The position numbers and the translations under genes were made by a program. The notes beneath the pieces are model-generated. The model was not told the origin of the DNA and ran no database searches. It saw nothing but the letters and a program-made list of their open reading frames with translations. Below, in pieces: positions 7,477 through 16,643 of a stretch of DNA of 64,000 bases. Source of the stretch: Streptomyces bacillaris (GTDB lineage Bacteria; Actinomycetota; Actinomycetes; Streptomycetales; Streptomycetaceae); contig NZ_CP029378.1 of NCBI RefSeq assembly GCF_003268675.1, positions 2,666,001-2,730,000 on the forward strand. The letters run 5' to 3'. The first letter of the stretch is position 1. Every line of letters starts with the position of its first letter.

Positions 7477-9866
7477 CGCTGCTCGACTCCCGTACGACAC
7501 CCCCCGCCGCACCGGAGAGCCCGAAGCCGTCCCCGCGCGGCGCGGCCGCCCTCCGGGACCTCGGCCTCGGCATCCGGTTCGCCGCCGCCGGGGGCCGGGA
7601 GGGCTGGATACGTACGCTGCTGACGGCGGTCGGCGTCGGCCTCGGGGTGGCGCTGCTGCTGCTCGCCTCCGCCGTGCCGCACATGCTCGACGCCCGCTCC
7701 GGCCGCGACCAGGCCCGCAGCGAGGTGAAGGTCTCCGCCGACGACTCGGCGAAGTCCGACACCTCGGTGCTGCGGCTCGACACGAGCACGGAGTACCGCG
7801 ACCGGACGGTCATCGGCCGGCTGCTGCACGCCGAGGGTTCGGCGCCCGTCCGCCCGCCGGGGGTGGCCCGCTTCCCCGGGCCGGGCGAGATGGTGGTCTC
7901 CCCCGCGCTGAAGGAGCTGCTCGAAGCGCCCGGCAGCGAACTGCTGCGCGAGCGGCTGCCGTACGACATCACCGGCACGATCGGTGACACCGGGCTGCGC
8001 TCGCCCAATGAGCTGTTCTACTACGCGGGCAGCGACACCCTGACGCCCGCCGCCGGGGCCGAGCGGATCTCCGGCTACGGGGCCCACCGCGCGACCGACC
8101 CGCTCCCGCCGCTGCTCGTCGTGCTGACCGTCATGGTCTGTGTCGTGCTGCTGGTGCCGGTCGCCATCTTCATCGCCACCGCCGTGCGGTTCGGCGGCGA
8201 CCGGCGCGACCGCAGGCTGGCCGCGCTGCGCCTGGTCGGCGCGGACATCCGTACCACCCGGCGCGTGGCCGCCGGGGAGGCGCTGTTCGGGGCGGTGCTC
8301 GGGCTGCTGTTCGGGCTGGTCTTCTTCCTGGTGGGGCGGGAGTTCGTCGGCTCGGTGGAGGTCTGGGACGTCAGCGCGTTCCCGGCCGACGTGGTGCCCG
8401 ATCCGCTGCTCGGCCTGCTGATCACGGTCGCGGTGCCGCTGACCGCCGTGCTCGTCACGCTGGTCGCGATGCGCTCGGTGGTGATCGAGCCGCTCGGCGT
8501 CGTGCGCCGGGGCAAGGACCGGGGCCGCCGGCTCTGGTGGCGGCTGCTCATGCCCGTCGGGGGTCTGGCGGTGCTCGGGATCACCGGCCGGGTCGACGAG
8601 TACGCGTACGAGCCGGTGAAGCCGTTCCCGATCGCGGCCGGGGCCGTGCTGGTGCTGGTCGGTCTCGCCCTGCTGCTGCCGTGGCTGGTCGAGGCGTGCG
8701 TGAAGCGGCTGCGCGGCGGTCCGGTGCCCTGGCAACTGGCCGTGCGCAGGCTCCAGCTGAGCAGCGAGGCCGCGTCCCGCGCGGTCAGCGGGGTCACGGT
8801 GGCGGTGGCCGGGGCGATCGCCCTGCAGATGCTGTTCGCGGCGATGAACGCCGACTTCAACCGGGTGACCGGCCAGGACCCCGCCCGGGCCCAGTTCGCC
8901 GCCTACTCGGAGAACGTCACCGGCGAGGCGGCCACCTCGGCCATCGAGCAGTTCCGCGCCACCAAGGGCGTGGACGTGGTGATCGGCTCGGTGCAGGCGT
9001 ACGCCTCCAAGCCCGGCGTCTACGCCGACGACGACATCCCGCCCACCACCTCGGTGACCGTCGGCACCTGCGACACCCTGCGCGAGCTGGCCCGGATCAC
9101 CTCCTGCGAGGACGGCGACACCTTCGTCGTCCACCCGCCGGACGACAAGGACATGTCCTTCTGGATCGACCAGGCCGCCCGCAAGGGCCAGGTGGTCGAG
9201 ATCGGCTCCGGGGAGGGCAAGCCGCTGCGGTGGACGCTGCCCGCCGACTCCCCCACCGTGCAGGGCCGCAAGGACCCGATGGGCGACCCGCACTACGGGA
9301 TCATGGCCACCACCGGCGCGGTCGACGCGGGTACGCTGCCCGGCGCGCAGATCACCGCCCAGATCCGGGTCGACCGGAGCGTGCCGGACGTCGCCGAGCA
9401 CGTACGGAACACGGCGGCCCGCATCGACCCGGGGATGCGCTTCGTCACCCTGGACTCGGTGGAGCGCGACCGGCAGTACGACAGCATCCAGACCGGGCTC
9501 AAGGTCGGGGCGAGTGTGGTGCTGCTGCTGATCGCCGCCTCGATGCTGGTCTCCCAGGTGGAGCAGTTGCGCGAGCGCAAGCGGCTGCTGTCGGTGCTGG
9601 TCGCCTTCGGCACCCGGCGTACGACGATGGGCTGGTCGGTGCTGTGGCAGACCGCCGTCCCGGTCTTCCTCGGCCTGGTGGTCGCGGTCGCGGGCGGGCT
9701 GGGGCTGGGCGCCATGCTGGCCTGGATGATCGCGAAGTCCGTCTCCGACTGGTGGCTGTTCCTGCCGCTGACGGGGGTCGGCGCGGGGCTGATCCTGCTG
9801 GTGACGGCGGCGTCGATGCCCTCGCTGTGGCGGCTGATGCGGCCGGACGGGCTGCGGACGGAGTAG
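7473..9866 (+). CDS. FtsX-like ABC transporter permease
   Basis: A 797-residue membrane protein with two FtsX-type halves. It has a first transmembrane helix near residues 50-72, a small extracellular domain, a three-helix cluster near 213-340, a further hydrophobic pair near 375-410, another membrane helix near 430-450, a larger extracellular domain (about 455-670) and a final three-helix cluster (about 675-790). The layout matches large actinobacterial MacB-type permeases. It works with the ATPase encoded just upstream (ATGA overlap). A strong hairpin follows 16 bases after the stop. Confidence 0.9.
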   Translation: MTLLDSRTTPPAAPESPKPSPRGAAALRDLGLGIRFAAAGGREGWIRTLLTAVGVGLGVALLLLASAVPHMLDARSGRDQARSEVKVSADDSAKSDTSVLRLDTSTEYRDRTVIGRLLHAEGSAPVRPPGVARFPGPGEMVVSPALKELLEAPGSELLRERLPYDITGTIGDTGLRSPNELFYYAGSDTLTPAAGAERISGYGAHRATDPLPPLLVVLTVMVCVVLLVPVAIFIATAVRFGGDRRDRRLAALRLVGADIRTTRRVAAGEALFGAVLGLLFGLVFFLVGREFVGSVEVWDVSAFPADVVPDPLLGLLITVAVPLTAVLVTLVAMRSVVIEPLGVVRRGKDRGRRLWWRLLMPVGGLAVLGITGRVDEYAYEPVKPFPIAAGAVLVLVGLALLLPWLVEACVKRLRGGPVPWQLAVRRLQLSSEAASRAVSGVTVAVAGAIALQMLFAAMNADFNRVTGQDPARAQFAAYSENVTGEAATSAIEQFRATKGVDVVIGSVQAYASKPGVYADDDIPPTTSVTVGTCDTLRELARITSCEDGDTFVVHPPDDKDMSFWIDQAARKGQVVEIGSGEGKPLRWTLPADSPTVQGRKDPMGDPHYGIMATTGAVDAGTLPGAQITAQIRVDRSVPDVAEHVRNTAARIDPGMRFVTLDSVERDRQYDSIQTGLKVGASVVLLLIAASMLVSQVEQLRERKRLLSVLVAFGTRRTTMGWSVLWQTAVPVFLGLVVAVAGGLGLGAMLAWMIAKSVSDWWLFLPLTGVGAGLILLVTAASMPSLWRLMRPDGLRTE

Positions 9867-9882
9867 CGGGAGCGGGGAGCAC

Positions 9883-9918
9883 GCGGGTGCGGCCGGGCGG
9901 AAGTCCGGCCGCGCCCGC
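9883..9918. terminator. Hairpin between permease and oxyR (convergent)
   Basis: Arms at 9883-9896 and 9905-9918 (GCGGGTGCGGCCGG with one G-U pair) enclose an 8-base loop. It lies between two convergent stops and probably ends both messages. Confidence 0.7.
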
Positions 9919-9949
9919 ACGCGTTCAAGCGTTCATACGGCAGGCGCGT

Positions 9950-10939
9950 TCATACGGGAGGCGCGTCCACCACCCGCACCGGGAGCGGCTTCATCGCCCC
10001 GCGCAGCGCCGCCCCGAACTCCTCGAACTCGCCGCCCCGCGCGGAGCCCGCCCGCATCGCGAGGGCCACCCGCCGGGTCGGGGCCGGGTGGGCGAAGTAC
10101 CCGGTGGCCAGGGCGTCGTTGCGGGCGGTCTCCACCGTGAGGGCGGTGCGCGGCAGCAGCGTCACCCCGAGCCCGCCCGCCACCAGCTGGACGAGCGTGG
10201 AGAGCCCGGCGGCGGTCGTGGTGACCGGGGCCCCCTCCGTACGCCCGGCCTCCCGGCAGATGTCCAGGGCCTGGTCGCGCAGGCAGTGGCCCTCGTCGAG
10301 GAGGAGCAGCGGCAGCTCCCGCAGCGCCTCGCGCGGGATGTCGGCGCGGCCGCCGAGCCAGTGGTCCTGCTCCATGACCAGCACGAAGTCCTCGTCGAAG
10401 AGCGGGATCTCGCTGACCCCGGGGACCCCGAGCGGCACGGCGAGGAGGAGCAGGTCCAGGCGTCCGGCGGCGAGCCCCTCCAGCAGGGAGGAGGTCTGCT
10501 CCTCGTGGACCTGGAGGTCGAGGTCGGGGTAGCGGTCCTGGACCAGCCGGAGCACGGTGGGCAGGAGGTACGGGGCGACGGTCGGGATCACGCCGAGCCG
10601 GAGCACCCCGGTGAACGGCGCCCGGGCCGCCTCGGCCTCCTCCATCAGCGCGGCGACGGCCTCCAGCACGACGGCGGTCCGCCCCGCGAGCCGCTCCCCG
10701 GCGGGCGAGAGCAGCACCTTGCGGGTCGTACGCTCGATGAGCTGGACACCCAGTGCCTCCTCCAGGGTGGAGACGGCTCCGGAGAGTGCCGGCTGACTCA
10801 TCCCGATTGCGGCCGCCGCGTCCCGGAAGTGCAGATGTTCCGCCACGGCGGCGAAGGCGCGCAGCTGCGACAGGCTGGGCTGCTTGGTGGCCGGCCTACC
10901 GGACTGCTTGGGGCGTATGCCCTGTTTCCCCTGGCCCAC
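9950..10939 (-). CDS. oxyR: LysR-family peroxide regulator OxyR
   Basis: A 329-residue LysR regulator that senses hydrogen peroxide and activates ahpCD. The N-terminal winged helix reads QPSLSQLRAFAAVAEHLHF and AAAIGMSQPALSGAVSTLE. The effector domain has the OxyR redox pair in the expected context: GHCLRDQALDICREAG, with two cysteines nine residues apart. A 20-residue basic extension precedes the HTH. The GTG at 10939 has a GGAGGT site eight bases upstream. It is divergent from ahpC, the usual actinomycete arrangement. Confidence 0.93.
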   Translation of the reverse strand: MGQGKQGIRPKQSGRPATKQPSLSQLRAFAAVAEHLHFRDAAAAIGMSQPALSGAVSTLEEALGVQLIERTTRKVLLSPAGERLAGRTAVVLEAVAALMEEAEAARAPFTGVLRLGVIPTVAPYLLPTVLRLVQDRYPDLDLQVHEEQTSSLLEGLAAGRLDLLLLAVPLGVPGVSEIPLFDEDFVLVMEQDHWLGGRADIPREALRELPLLLLDEGHCLRDQALDICREAGRTEGAPVTTTAAGLSTLVQLVAGGLGVTLLPRTALTVETARNDALATGYFAHPAPTRRVALAMRAGSARGGEFEEFGAALRGAMKPLPVRVVDAPPV

Positions 10940-11071
10940 TGATAGGCACCTCCGATCATCACGACCGAGTGTAGCTATTTCCCTGATCAATGCACTCTGT
11001 GCCAAGGTGGATCTCGTCCAACCCTCAGGAACTCTCCCAAAAGGGGAGTTCCGACGTTGCAAGGAGTGCGC
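10940..11071. promoter_or_regulatory. oxyR-ahpC divergent control region
   Basis: These 132 bases must contain both promoters and the OxyR site. ATAG near 10943 and CTAT near 10976 are complementary quarter-sites but too far apart for the classical ATAG-N7-CTAT pattern. GATCAAT and the relatively AT-rich stretch around 10971-10995 are the best place for an ahpC promoter. The exact boxes were not resolved. Confidence 0.5.
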
Positions 11072-11626
11072 GTGCTCACTGTCGGTGACAAGTTCCCCGA
11101 GTTCGACCTGACCGCTTGTGTCTCGCTGGAGAGCGGCAAGGAGTTCGAGCAGATCAACCACAAGACCTACGAGGGCAAGTGGAAGATCGTCTTCGCGTGG
11201 CCGAAGGACTTCACGTTCGTCTGCCCCACGGAGATCGCCGCCTTCGGCAAGCTGAACGAGGAGTTCGCCGACCGCGACGCCCAGATCCTCGGCTTCTCCG
11301 GTGACTCCGAGTTCGTGCACCACGCCTGGCGCAAGGACCACCCGGACCTGACCGACCTGCCTTTCCCGATGCTGGCCGACTCGAAACACGAGCTCATGCG
11401 TGACCTCGGCATCGAGGGCGAGGACGGCTTCGCCCAGCGCGCCGTCTTCATCGTCGACCAGAACAACGAGATCCAGTTCACGATGGTGACCGCCGGCTCC
11501 GTGGGCCGTAACCCCAAGGAGGTCCTGCGGGTCCTCGACGCCCTGCAGACCGACGAGCTGTGCCCGTGCAACTGGACCAAGGGCGAGAACACCCTCGACC
11601 CGGTCGCGCTCCTCTCGGGCGAGTGA
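11072..11626 (+). CDS. ahpC: Alkyl hydroperoxide reductase, peroxiredoxin AhpC
   Basis: A 184-residue 2-Cys peroxiredoxin that reduces peroxides. The peroxidatic cysteine is C51 in FTFVCPTEIAAFG; C164 and C166 lie in the CPCNW motif that supplies the resolving thiol, as in actinobacterial AhpC. The GTG at 11072 is preferred over upstream in-frame codons because AAGGAG sits five bases before it and the product begins at the conserved LTVGDKFPEFDL. It is reduced by AhpD, encoded 12 bases downstream, and OxyR is encoded divergently upstream. Confidence 0.95.
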   Translation: MLTVGDKFPEFDLTACVSLESGKEFEQINHKTYEGKWKIVFAWPKDFTFVCPTEIAAFGKLNEEFADRDAQILGFSGDSEFVHHAWRKDHPDLTDLPFPMLADSKHELMRDLGIEGEDGFAQRAVFIVDQNNEIQFTMVTAGSVGRNPKEVLRVLDALQTDELCPCNWTKGENTLDPVALLSGE

Positions 11627-11638
11627 GCTGATACCGAC

Positions 11639-12172
11639 ATGGCTCTCGACGAACTGAAGTCCGCCATACCGGACTTCGCCAAGGACCTGAAGCTGAACCT
11701 CGGTTCGGTCATCGGCAACAGCGACCTCCCGAAGCAGCAGCTCTGGGGCACCGTGCTGGCCTGCGCGATCGCCTCGCGCTCGCCGAAGGTGCTGCGCGAG
11801 CTGGAGCCCGAGGCGAAGGCCAACCTCTCGCCGGAGGCGTACACCGCGGCGAAGTCGGCGGCCGCCATCATGGCGATGAACAACGTCTTCTACCGGACCC
11901 GGCACCTGCTGTCGGACCCGGAGTACGGCACGCTCCGCGCGGGCCTGCGGATGAACGTCATCGGCAACCCGGGCGTGGAGAAGGTCGACTTCGAGCTGTG
12001 GTCGCTCGCCGTCTCCGCGATCAACGGCTGCGGCCAGTGCCTGGACTCGCACGAGCAGGTGCTCCGCAAGGCCGGTGTGGACCGGGAGACCATCCAGGAG
12101 GCCGTCAAGGTCGCCTCGGTGATCCAGGCCGTCGGTGTGACCCTCGACGCCGAGGCCGTACTCGCCGAGTAG
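11639..12172 (+). CDS. ahpD: Alkyl hydroperoxidase AhpD (CXXC reductase of AhpC)
   Basis: A 177-residue all-helical carboxymuconolactone-decarboxylase-fold protein. The active site is C131-GQ-C134 in [14 protein letters not shown]; the glutamate and histidine of the proton relay are in SHEQ. In actinomycetes it links AhpC to dihydrolipoamide. It is co-transcribed with ahpC and followed by a very strong hairpin. Confidence 0.95.
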   Translation: MALDELKSAIPDFAKDLKLNLGSVIGNSDLPKQQLWGTVLACAIASRSPKVLRELEPEAKANLSPEAYTAAKSAAAIMAMNNVFYRTRHLLSDPEYGTLRAGLRMNVIGNPGVEKVDFELWSLAVSAINGCGQCLDSHEQVLRKAGVDRETIQEAVKVASVIQAVGVTLDAEAVLAE

Positions 12173-12196
12173 TCACCCCGCACCACCCCTGATGTA

Positions 12197-12238
12197 CGGA
12201 AGAGCCCCGGGACGACCGACCGTCCCGGGGCTCTTCCG
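12197..12238. terminator. 18-bp perfect hairpin after ahpD
   Basis: CGGAAGAGCCCCGGGACG at 12197-12214 pairs fully with 12221-12238 around a 6-base loop. It lies between convergent ahpD and the AI-2E family gene and should terminate both. Confidence 0.85.
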
Positions 12239-12253
12239 CGTCCGTACGGACCC

Positions 12254-13675
12254 CTACTTCTGCGGCGGCTCGTCCTCGGACGGCCCCGGGGGTACGGGCT
12301 CACCGCCCGGCTCGTCCGGACCCTGACCGGTCCGGGGTGCGGCTGGCGGCGGTGACGGCGGCTCCGCCGGGCCCGCCGCCGGGGCGGCTCCCAGCGCGGT
12401 GGCCCCGTGCTGTCCGCCGACCGGGGCGGGTGTCGCGTACGAGCGGAGGTAGCCGACCACCGTGTTGGTGACCGCGACCAGCGGCACGGCGACGACCGCG
12501 CCGCCGATGCCCGCGACCAGGCCGCCCGTCGCCACCGAGAGGACCACGGCCAGCGGGTGGACCCGCACCGCCCGGCCGAGGATGAACGGCTGGAGGATGT
12601 GGCCCTCGATCTGCTGCACCGCCAGCACCACGACCAGCACCATCAGCGCGGTGAACACGCCCTCGGTGACCAGCGCGACGACGACCGCCAGCGCCCCGGA
12701 GACCACGGCACCGAGCAGCGGGATGAAGGCGAACAGGAAGATGAAGACGGCCAGCGGCACCGCGAGCGGCACATTGAGGAAGTAGAGGCCGAGGCCGATG
12801 AAGATGGCGTCGATCAGGGCGACGAGCACCGTGCCGCGGACATAGGCGGTCAGGGTCCGCCAGGCGCGCGGCCCGGCCCCCGCGACCCCGGGGCGGGCGG
12901 CGGCGGGCACCAGCTTCAGCGACCACTCCCAGATACGGCGGCCGTCGTAGAGCAGGAAGAGCGTGGAGAACATCGCCAGCAGCAGCCCGGTGAGGAACTC
13001 CACCATCACGGTGACGCCCTGGAGCCCGGCGGAGGTGATCTCCTCGGTGTTGGTGCCGATCGTGTCGCTGAGGTTCTTGGCGATGTCGTTGATCTGCGAC
13101 TCGGTGACGTGGAAGGGGCTGTCCAGCAGCCAGCGCTTCAACTCGTCGATGCCGTCCCGGACCCGGTCGGAGAGCGTGTCGAGGTTCTCCATCACCTGCC
13201 ACACGACGAACCAGCCGACCAGCCCGATGATCACGAACCCGAGCACGGCGGTCACGGCGGTGGCGAGCCCGTGGGGCAGCCCTATCCGCTTGAGCCGGAC
13301 CACGGTCGGCTGGAGCATCGCGGTGATGAGCAGGGCGGCGGCGAAGGCGAGGACGACCAGCTGCACGGCGGTGATGACCTGCATCAGCACCCAGAGGGTG
13401 CCGGCCAGCACGAGCAGCCGCCACCCCGCCTCGGCCGCGACCCGCATCCCCCACGGAATGGCGGCCACCGGATCCGGTTTGGCGGCGACGGAGGGGGCGT
13501 ACGAGGGGGGCGCGGGCACCTGCCCGGGGTCCAGGGGCTCCGGGGCGGCGGAGGGGCCGGGGCCGCCGAGGGGATCGACGTCGGCCGCGGCGCGCGCCCG
13601 GCGTTCCTCCAGGCGGGCGCCCAGCTCTGTCAGTTCGGACCCGAAGCGGCCCAGCCAGCCCGGTAGTTTCGACAT
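12254..13675 (-). CDS. AI-2E family (PerM-like) transporter
   Basis: A 473-residue polytopic membrane protein. After an Arg/Pro-rich cytoplasmic leader (about 1-85) it shows the family layout: two hydrophobic segments at about 85-135, another at 150-180, an amphipathic middle, then clusters at 235-265 and 290-400, with the conserved FIPLLGAVVSG and IEGHILQPFILGRAVRVHPL. Family members export autoinducer-2 or act as Na+/H+ or generic secondary transporters, so the substrate is open. The C-terminus is a Pro-rich tail. Start 13675 is chosen because it follows AAGGGAAAGAG and gives the coherent MSKLPGWLGRFG beginning. Confidence 0.85.
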   Translation of the reverse strand: MSKLPGWLGRFGSELTELGARLEERRARAAADVDPLGGPGPSAAPEPLDPGQVPAPPSYAPSVAAKPDPVAAIPWGMRVAAEAGWRLLVLAGTLWVLMQVITAVQLVVLAFAAALLITAMLQPTVVRLKRIGLPHGLATAVTAVLGFVIIGLVGWFVVWQVMENLDTLSDRVRDGIDELKRWLLDSPFHVTESQINDIAKNLSDTIGTNTEEITSAGLQGVTVMVEFLTGLLLAMFSTLFLLYDGRRIWEWSLKLVPAAARPGVAGAGPRAWRTLTAYVRGTVLVALIDAIFIGLGLYFLNVPLAVPLAVFIFLFAFIPLLGAVVSGALAVVVALVTEGVFTALMVLVVVLAVQQIEGHILQPFILGRAVRVHPLAVVLSVATGGLVAGIGGAVVAVPLVAVTNTVVGYLRSYATPAPVGGQHGATALGAAPAAGPAEPPSPPPAAPRTGQGPDEPGGEPVPPGPSEDEPPQK

Positions 13676-13743
13676 GTCTCTTTCCCTTCCCCCATCTTCG
13701 CTCCCCAGCGCTGCCCTGGATCGCCGGATGCGACCGTACACGC

Positions 13744-13782
13744 GAGAAGCCCCCCACCGCGGATGGCGGTGAGGGGCTTCTC
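13744..13782 (-). terminator. Hairpin downstream of the lytic transglycosylase gene
   Basis: GAGAAGCCCC (13744-13753) pairs with 13773-13782, continued by CACCGC/GCGGTG around a small loop with one internal C-A mismatch. It lies just past the stop of the minus-strand SLT gene at 13798. Confidence 0.7.
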
Positions 13783-13797
13783 AGGACCGACAGGCCC

Positions 13798-14517
13798 TTA
13801 GTACCAGTTGTTCGCCTGCCAGAAGGACCAGGCGCCGCACGGGGAGCCGTAGCGGCTGTCCATGTAGCTGAGGCCCCACTTGATCTGGGTGGCCGGGTTG
13901 GTCTGCCAGTCGGCGCCGGCGGAGGACATCTTGTGGCCCGGGAGGGCCTGCATCAGTCCGTACGCACCGGAGGACGGGTTGACCGCGCGGTAGTTCCAGG
14001 TCGACTCGTGGTTCACGATGTTGCTGAAGCACTGGAACTGGTCGGCGGGGACCATCTGGCGGGCCATCGCCTTCACCTGGGCCACCGTGTAGGAGCCCTG
14101 CGCGGTGAAGGAGGAGGCGTCGCGGACGGCGGACCGGCTGGCGCGCTCGGCCTCGTCCTTCTTCTTCTGCTCGGCGGCCTTGCGGTCGGCCTCGGCCTTC
14201 GCCTCGGCGGCGGCCTTCTTGGACTTGGCGTCCTTGGCTGCCTGAAGGCGGGCGGACTCCTCGGCCGACTTCTTCGCGGCGGCGTCGGCGGCGGATGCCT
14301 GGGCATCGGCCTGCTGCGTCAGCGAAGCGGTCTGGACCTGGGCCTGCTGGCCCGCGGGGATGTCTGCGAGCAGCGTGGTGTCGGCTGCGGCAGCCTCGAA
14401 GTTGTTGTTGTCGTCGGCGGCAGGTGCGCCGCCCGCAGCAACGCCTACGACGGCGCCTACGGTGGTGACCGCAGTGGCAGATGCCACGGCGAACCCCCGG
14501 ACCGAGATCCGGCTCAC
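13798..14517 (-). CDS. Secreted SLT-fold lytic transglycosylase with coiled-coil linker
   Basis: A 239-residue exported muralytic protein. An N-terminal signal sequence (FAVASATAVTTVGAVVGVAA, cleavage near APA) is followed by a long Ala/Lys/Glu coiled coil (about 75-135). The C-terminal lysozyme-like domain has the SLT signature NHESTWNYRAVNPSSGAYGL and GLMQALPGHKM. The glutamate in NHEST is the expected catalytic acid. It would cleave peptidoglycan outside the membrane, as for Streptomyces lytic enzymes acting in germination and growth. The GTG at 14517 follows GGAAGGACACC. A structured leader of several hundred bases precedes it. Confidence 0.88.
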   Translation of the reverse strand: MSRISVRGFAVASATAVTTVGAVVGVAAGGAPAADDNNNFEAAAADTTLLADIPAGQQAQVQTASLTQQADAQASAADAAAKKSAEESARLQAAKDAKSKKAAAEAKAEADRKAAEQKKKDEAERASRSAVRDASSFTAQGSYTVAQVKAMARQMVPADQFQCFSNIVNHESTWNYRAVNPSSGAYGLMQALPGHKMSSAGADWQTNPATQIKWGLSYMDSRYGSPCGAWSFWQANNWY

Positions 14518-14521
14518 ATGG

Positions 14522-14830
14522 TGTCCTTCCAGCATCGCCCGCTTAGGTGACCTCGCGAGCGCGTTCGTGCCCCTGGCGCTGGCCTCCCTACTGCGTGGGT
14601 CACGGGAGGCACGGGCCCGTTGGGCAACCCCGGTGGAGAGGCTGCCGCGTGGTGCTCGCGGGCGGCATACGGACAGGTCTGGTGTGGAGTTGTGTGGTGC
14701 GTGGCGCCTCTGGAGGTGCCCAAGTGCCGTATGCGGGGCCTGACGGAAGCAAGACTCTGCCGGACGGGGATGCCAGGGGGCAATTCTGTGTTGCGTGGGA
14801 AAGGTCACACCTCGTTTGGGCCATCGGTTT
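14522..14830 (-). ncRNA. Structured 5' leader, candidate ydaO-type (c-di-AMP) riboswitch
   Basis: The minus-strand leader of the SLT gene is over 300 bases long and rich in nested complementary segments. GTGCC/GGCAC encloses CCTCCC/GGGAGG (about 14563-14610), and CGCGCTCGCGAGGTCACC lies just before the ribosome site. The order GGGGUUGCCCAAC, then GUAGGGAGG, then GCACGAACGCG, then GUCACCUAAGC recalls the 3' half of ydaO motif RNAs, which are known upstream of cell-wall hydrolase genes in Streptomyces. The 5' half of the motif could not be aligned by eye, so the class assignment is tentative. Confidence 0.4.
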
Positions 14831-14909
14831 GGCGGAAATGACGGCGCAACACGATGCCGCCCGGCTAAGCTCTTTGGCTCGCCGGGCGACACGAACAAGG
14901 ACATGCAGG

Positions 14910-16232
14910 TCAGATGTGTCCTTCCTCCAGCATTTCGGTCACCAGTGCGGCGATCTGGGAACGCTCCGAACGCGTGAGCGTCACATGGGCGAAGAGCGGA
15001 TGACCCTTCAGCTTCTCGACCACGGCGACGACTCCGTCGTACCGGCCGACCCGGAGGTTGTCCCGCTGGGCCACGTCATGGGTGAGCACCACGCGTGAAT
15101 TCGCCCCGATCCGGGACAACACGGTCAGCAGCACGTTCCGTTCGAGCGACTGCGCCTCGTCGACGATCACGAAGGCGTCGTGGAGCGAGCGGCCCCGGAT
15201 GTGGGTGAGCGGCAGAACCTCCAGCATCCCGCGCCCGAGCACCTCCTCGATGACCTCGCGCCCGGCGACCGCCGAGAGCGTGTCGAAGACGGCCTGCGCC
15301 CAGGGGCTCATCTTCTCGGCCTCGCTGCCGGGGAGGTAGCCCAGTTCCTGGCCGCCCACCGCGTACAGCGGCCGGAAGACCATGACCTTCTTGTGCTGCT
15401 GGCGCTCCAGCACCGCTTCCAGTCCGGCGCAGAGGGCGAGCGCCGACTTGCCGGTGCCGGCCCGGCCGCCCAGCGAGACAATGCCGACGTCCGGGTCGAG
15501 CAGCAGGTCGAGGGCGATCCGCTGCTCGGCGCTGCGGCCGTGGATCCCGAAGGCCTCCCGGTCGCCGCGCACCAGCCGCACATTGCCCTCGGCCGTCACC
15601 CGGCCGAGCGCCTTGCCGCGCTCGGACTGGAGGACGAGCCCGGTGTGGACGGGCAGTTCGGCGGCCTCGGGGACGTACAGCGTCTCCTCGCTGAAGAGCA
15701 GGTCGACCTGTTCCCCGGAGAGGGGCAGGTCGGCCATTCCGGTCCAGCCGGAGTCGGTGATGGCCAGCTCGGCGCGGTACTCCTCGGCGAGGAGGCCGAC
15801 CGAGGAGGCCTTGATCCGCAGGGGCAGGTCCTTGGAGACGACCGTGACGTCGTACCCCTCCGCCTGGAGGTTGCGGGCGACCGCGAGGATCCGCGAGTCG
15901 TTGTCCCCCAGCCGGTAACCGGCGGGCAGTATGCCCGGGTCGGAGTGGTTGAGTTCGACGCGGAGCGTCCCGCCCAGATCCCCGAGGGGGATGGGGGCGT
16001 CCAGCCGGCCGTACCGGATGCGGAAGTCGTCCAGCAGGCGCAGGGCCTGGCGGGCGAAGTACCCCAGCTCCGGATGGTGCCGTTTGGCCTCCAGCTCCGT
16101 GACCACCACGATCGGCAGCACGACTTCGTGCTCGTCGAAGCGGGCCATGGCTCCGGGATCGGCCAGCAGGACGCTGGTGTCGAGAACGTATGTGCGCCTG
16201 TCGGGCATGCGGCGCTTGCTACTGGTCACCAC
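14910..16232 (-). CDS. PhoH-like ATPase with N-terminal PIN domain
   Basis: A 440-residue cytoplasmic protein of the PhoH2 type. The PIN-like RNase domain (residues 9-150) has acidic residues in [20 protein letters not shown] and [12 protein letters not shown]. The C-terminal PhoH helicase/ATPase has Walker [14 protein letters not shown] (about residue 250) and Walker [13 protein letters not shown]. PhoH2 proteins are RNA helicase-nucleases; the role in Streptomyces is not established. GTG 16232 is used, though an in-frame ATG at 16208 ([10 protein letters not shown]) is a reasonable alternative. A 392-base leader region separates it from the SLT gene. Confidence 0.9.
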   Translation of the reverse strand: MVTSSKRRMPDRRTYVLDTSVLLADPGAMARFDEHEVVLPIVVVTELEAKRHHPELGYFARQALRLLDDFRIRYGRLDAPIPLGDLGGTLRVELNHSDPGILPAGYRLGDNDSRILAVARNLQAEGYDVTVVSKDLPLRIKASSVGLLAEEYRAELAITDSGWTGMADLPLSGEQVDLLFSEETLYVPEAAELPVHTGLVLQSERGKALGRVTAEGNVRLVRGDREAFGIHGRSAEQRIALDLLLDPDVGIVSLGGRAGTGKSALALCAGLEAVLERQQHKKVMVFRPLYAVGGQELGYLPGSEAEKMSPWAQAVFDTLSAVAGREVIEEVLGRGMLEVLPLTHIRGRSLHDAFVIVDEAQSLERNVLLTVLSRIGANSRVVLTHDVAQRDNLRVGRYDGVVAVVEKLKGHPLFAHVTLTRSERSQIAALVTEMLEEGHI

Positions 16233-16643
16233 GGAAGGACGTACCCCCTCGGACGAGGTCGGGGAGCGCGACGGACGGTCGCGGAACTCCCCGAAAGGAG
16301 AGGACGGACCGGGATCTGGCCCCTGTGCGCGGGCCGGACCACGGCCTCCGCGTCGGCCGCAGGCTGACTGCGTCTACGGTCCTTCGTGTGCAAAGGGCCT
16401 CCCGGGCGAGCGGACTGGGTGCCGCTCACTTGGATGCGACATCCGCCCGGCTGATGACCGGATGTCGACCTGTCAGGGGTATTCCCTGTTCGGCCCGGAG
16501 CCATGCCGCTGCATATGACACGGTGTGGAGAAGTCCCGGTGGACGCGCGATGACTCCCGTATATACGTGTCGGCCCCCCTGTGGAGGCCCGGTGAGGCCC
16601 TAGAGAGGGGAGCCGACGTGTACGGAGAGGAGGAGGGCCGGAT
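16233..16643. other. Intergenic region between cis-prenyltransferase and PhoH genes
   Basis: A 411-base stretch with no credible gene. It should contain the PhoH promoter and the end of the prenyltransferase message, both minus strand. CCCGTATATACGTGT near 16557 holds a small ATAT palindrome, and a GC-rich stretch near 16573-16605 could fold weakly. No firm promoter or terminator can be called. Confidence 0.45.

Noticed and set aside
7413..9920. An 835-codon open frame opposite the ABC permease gene
   Set aside because: His/Gln/Arg/Asp-rich shadow of the permease; no ribosome site or domain.
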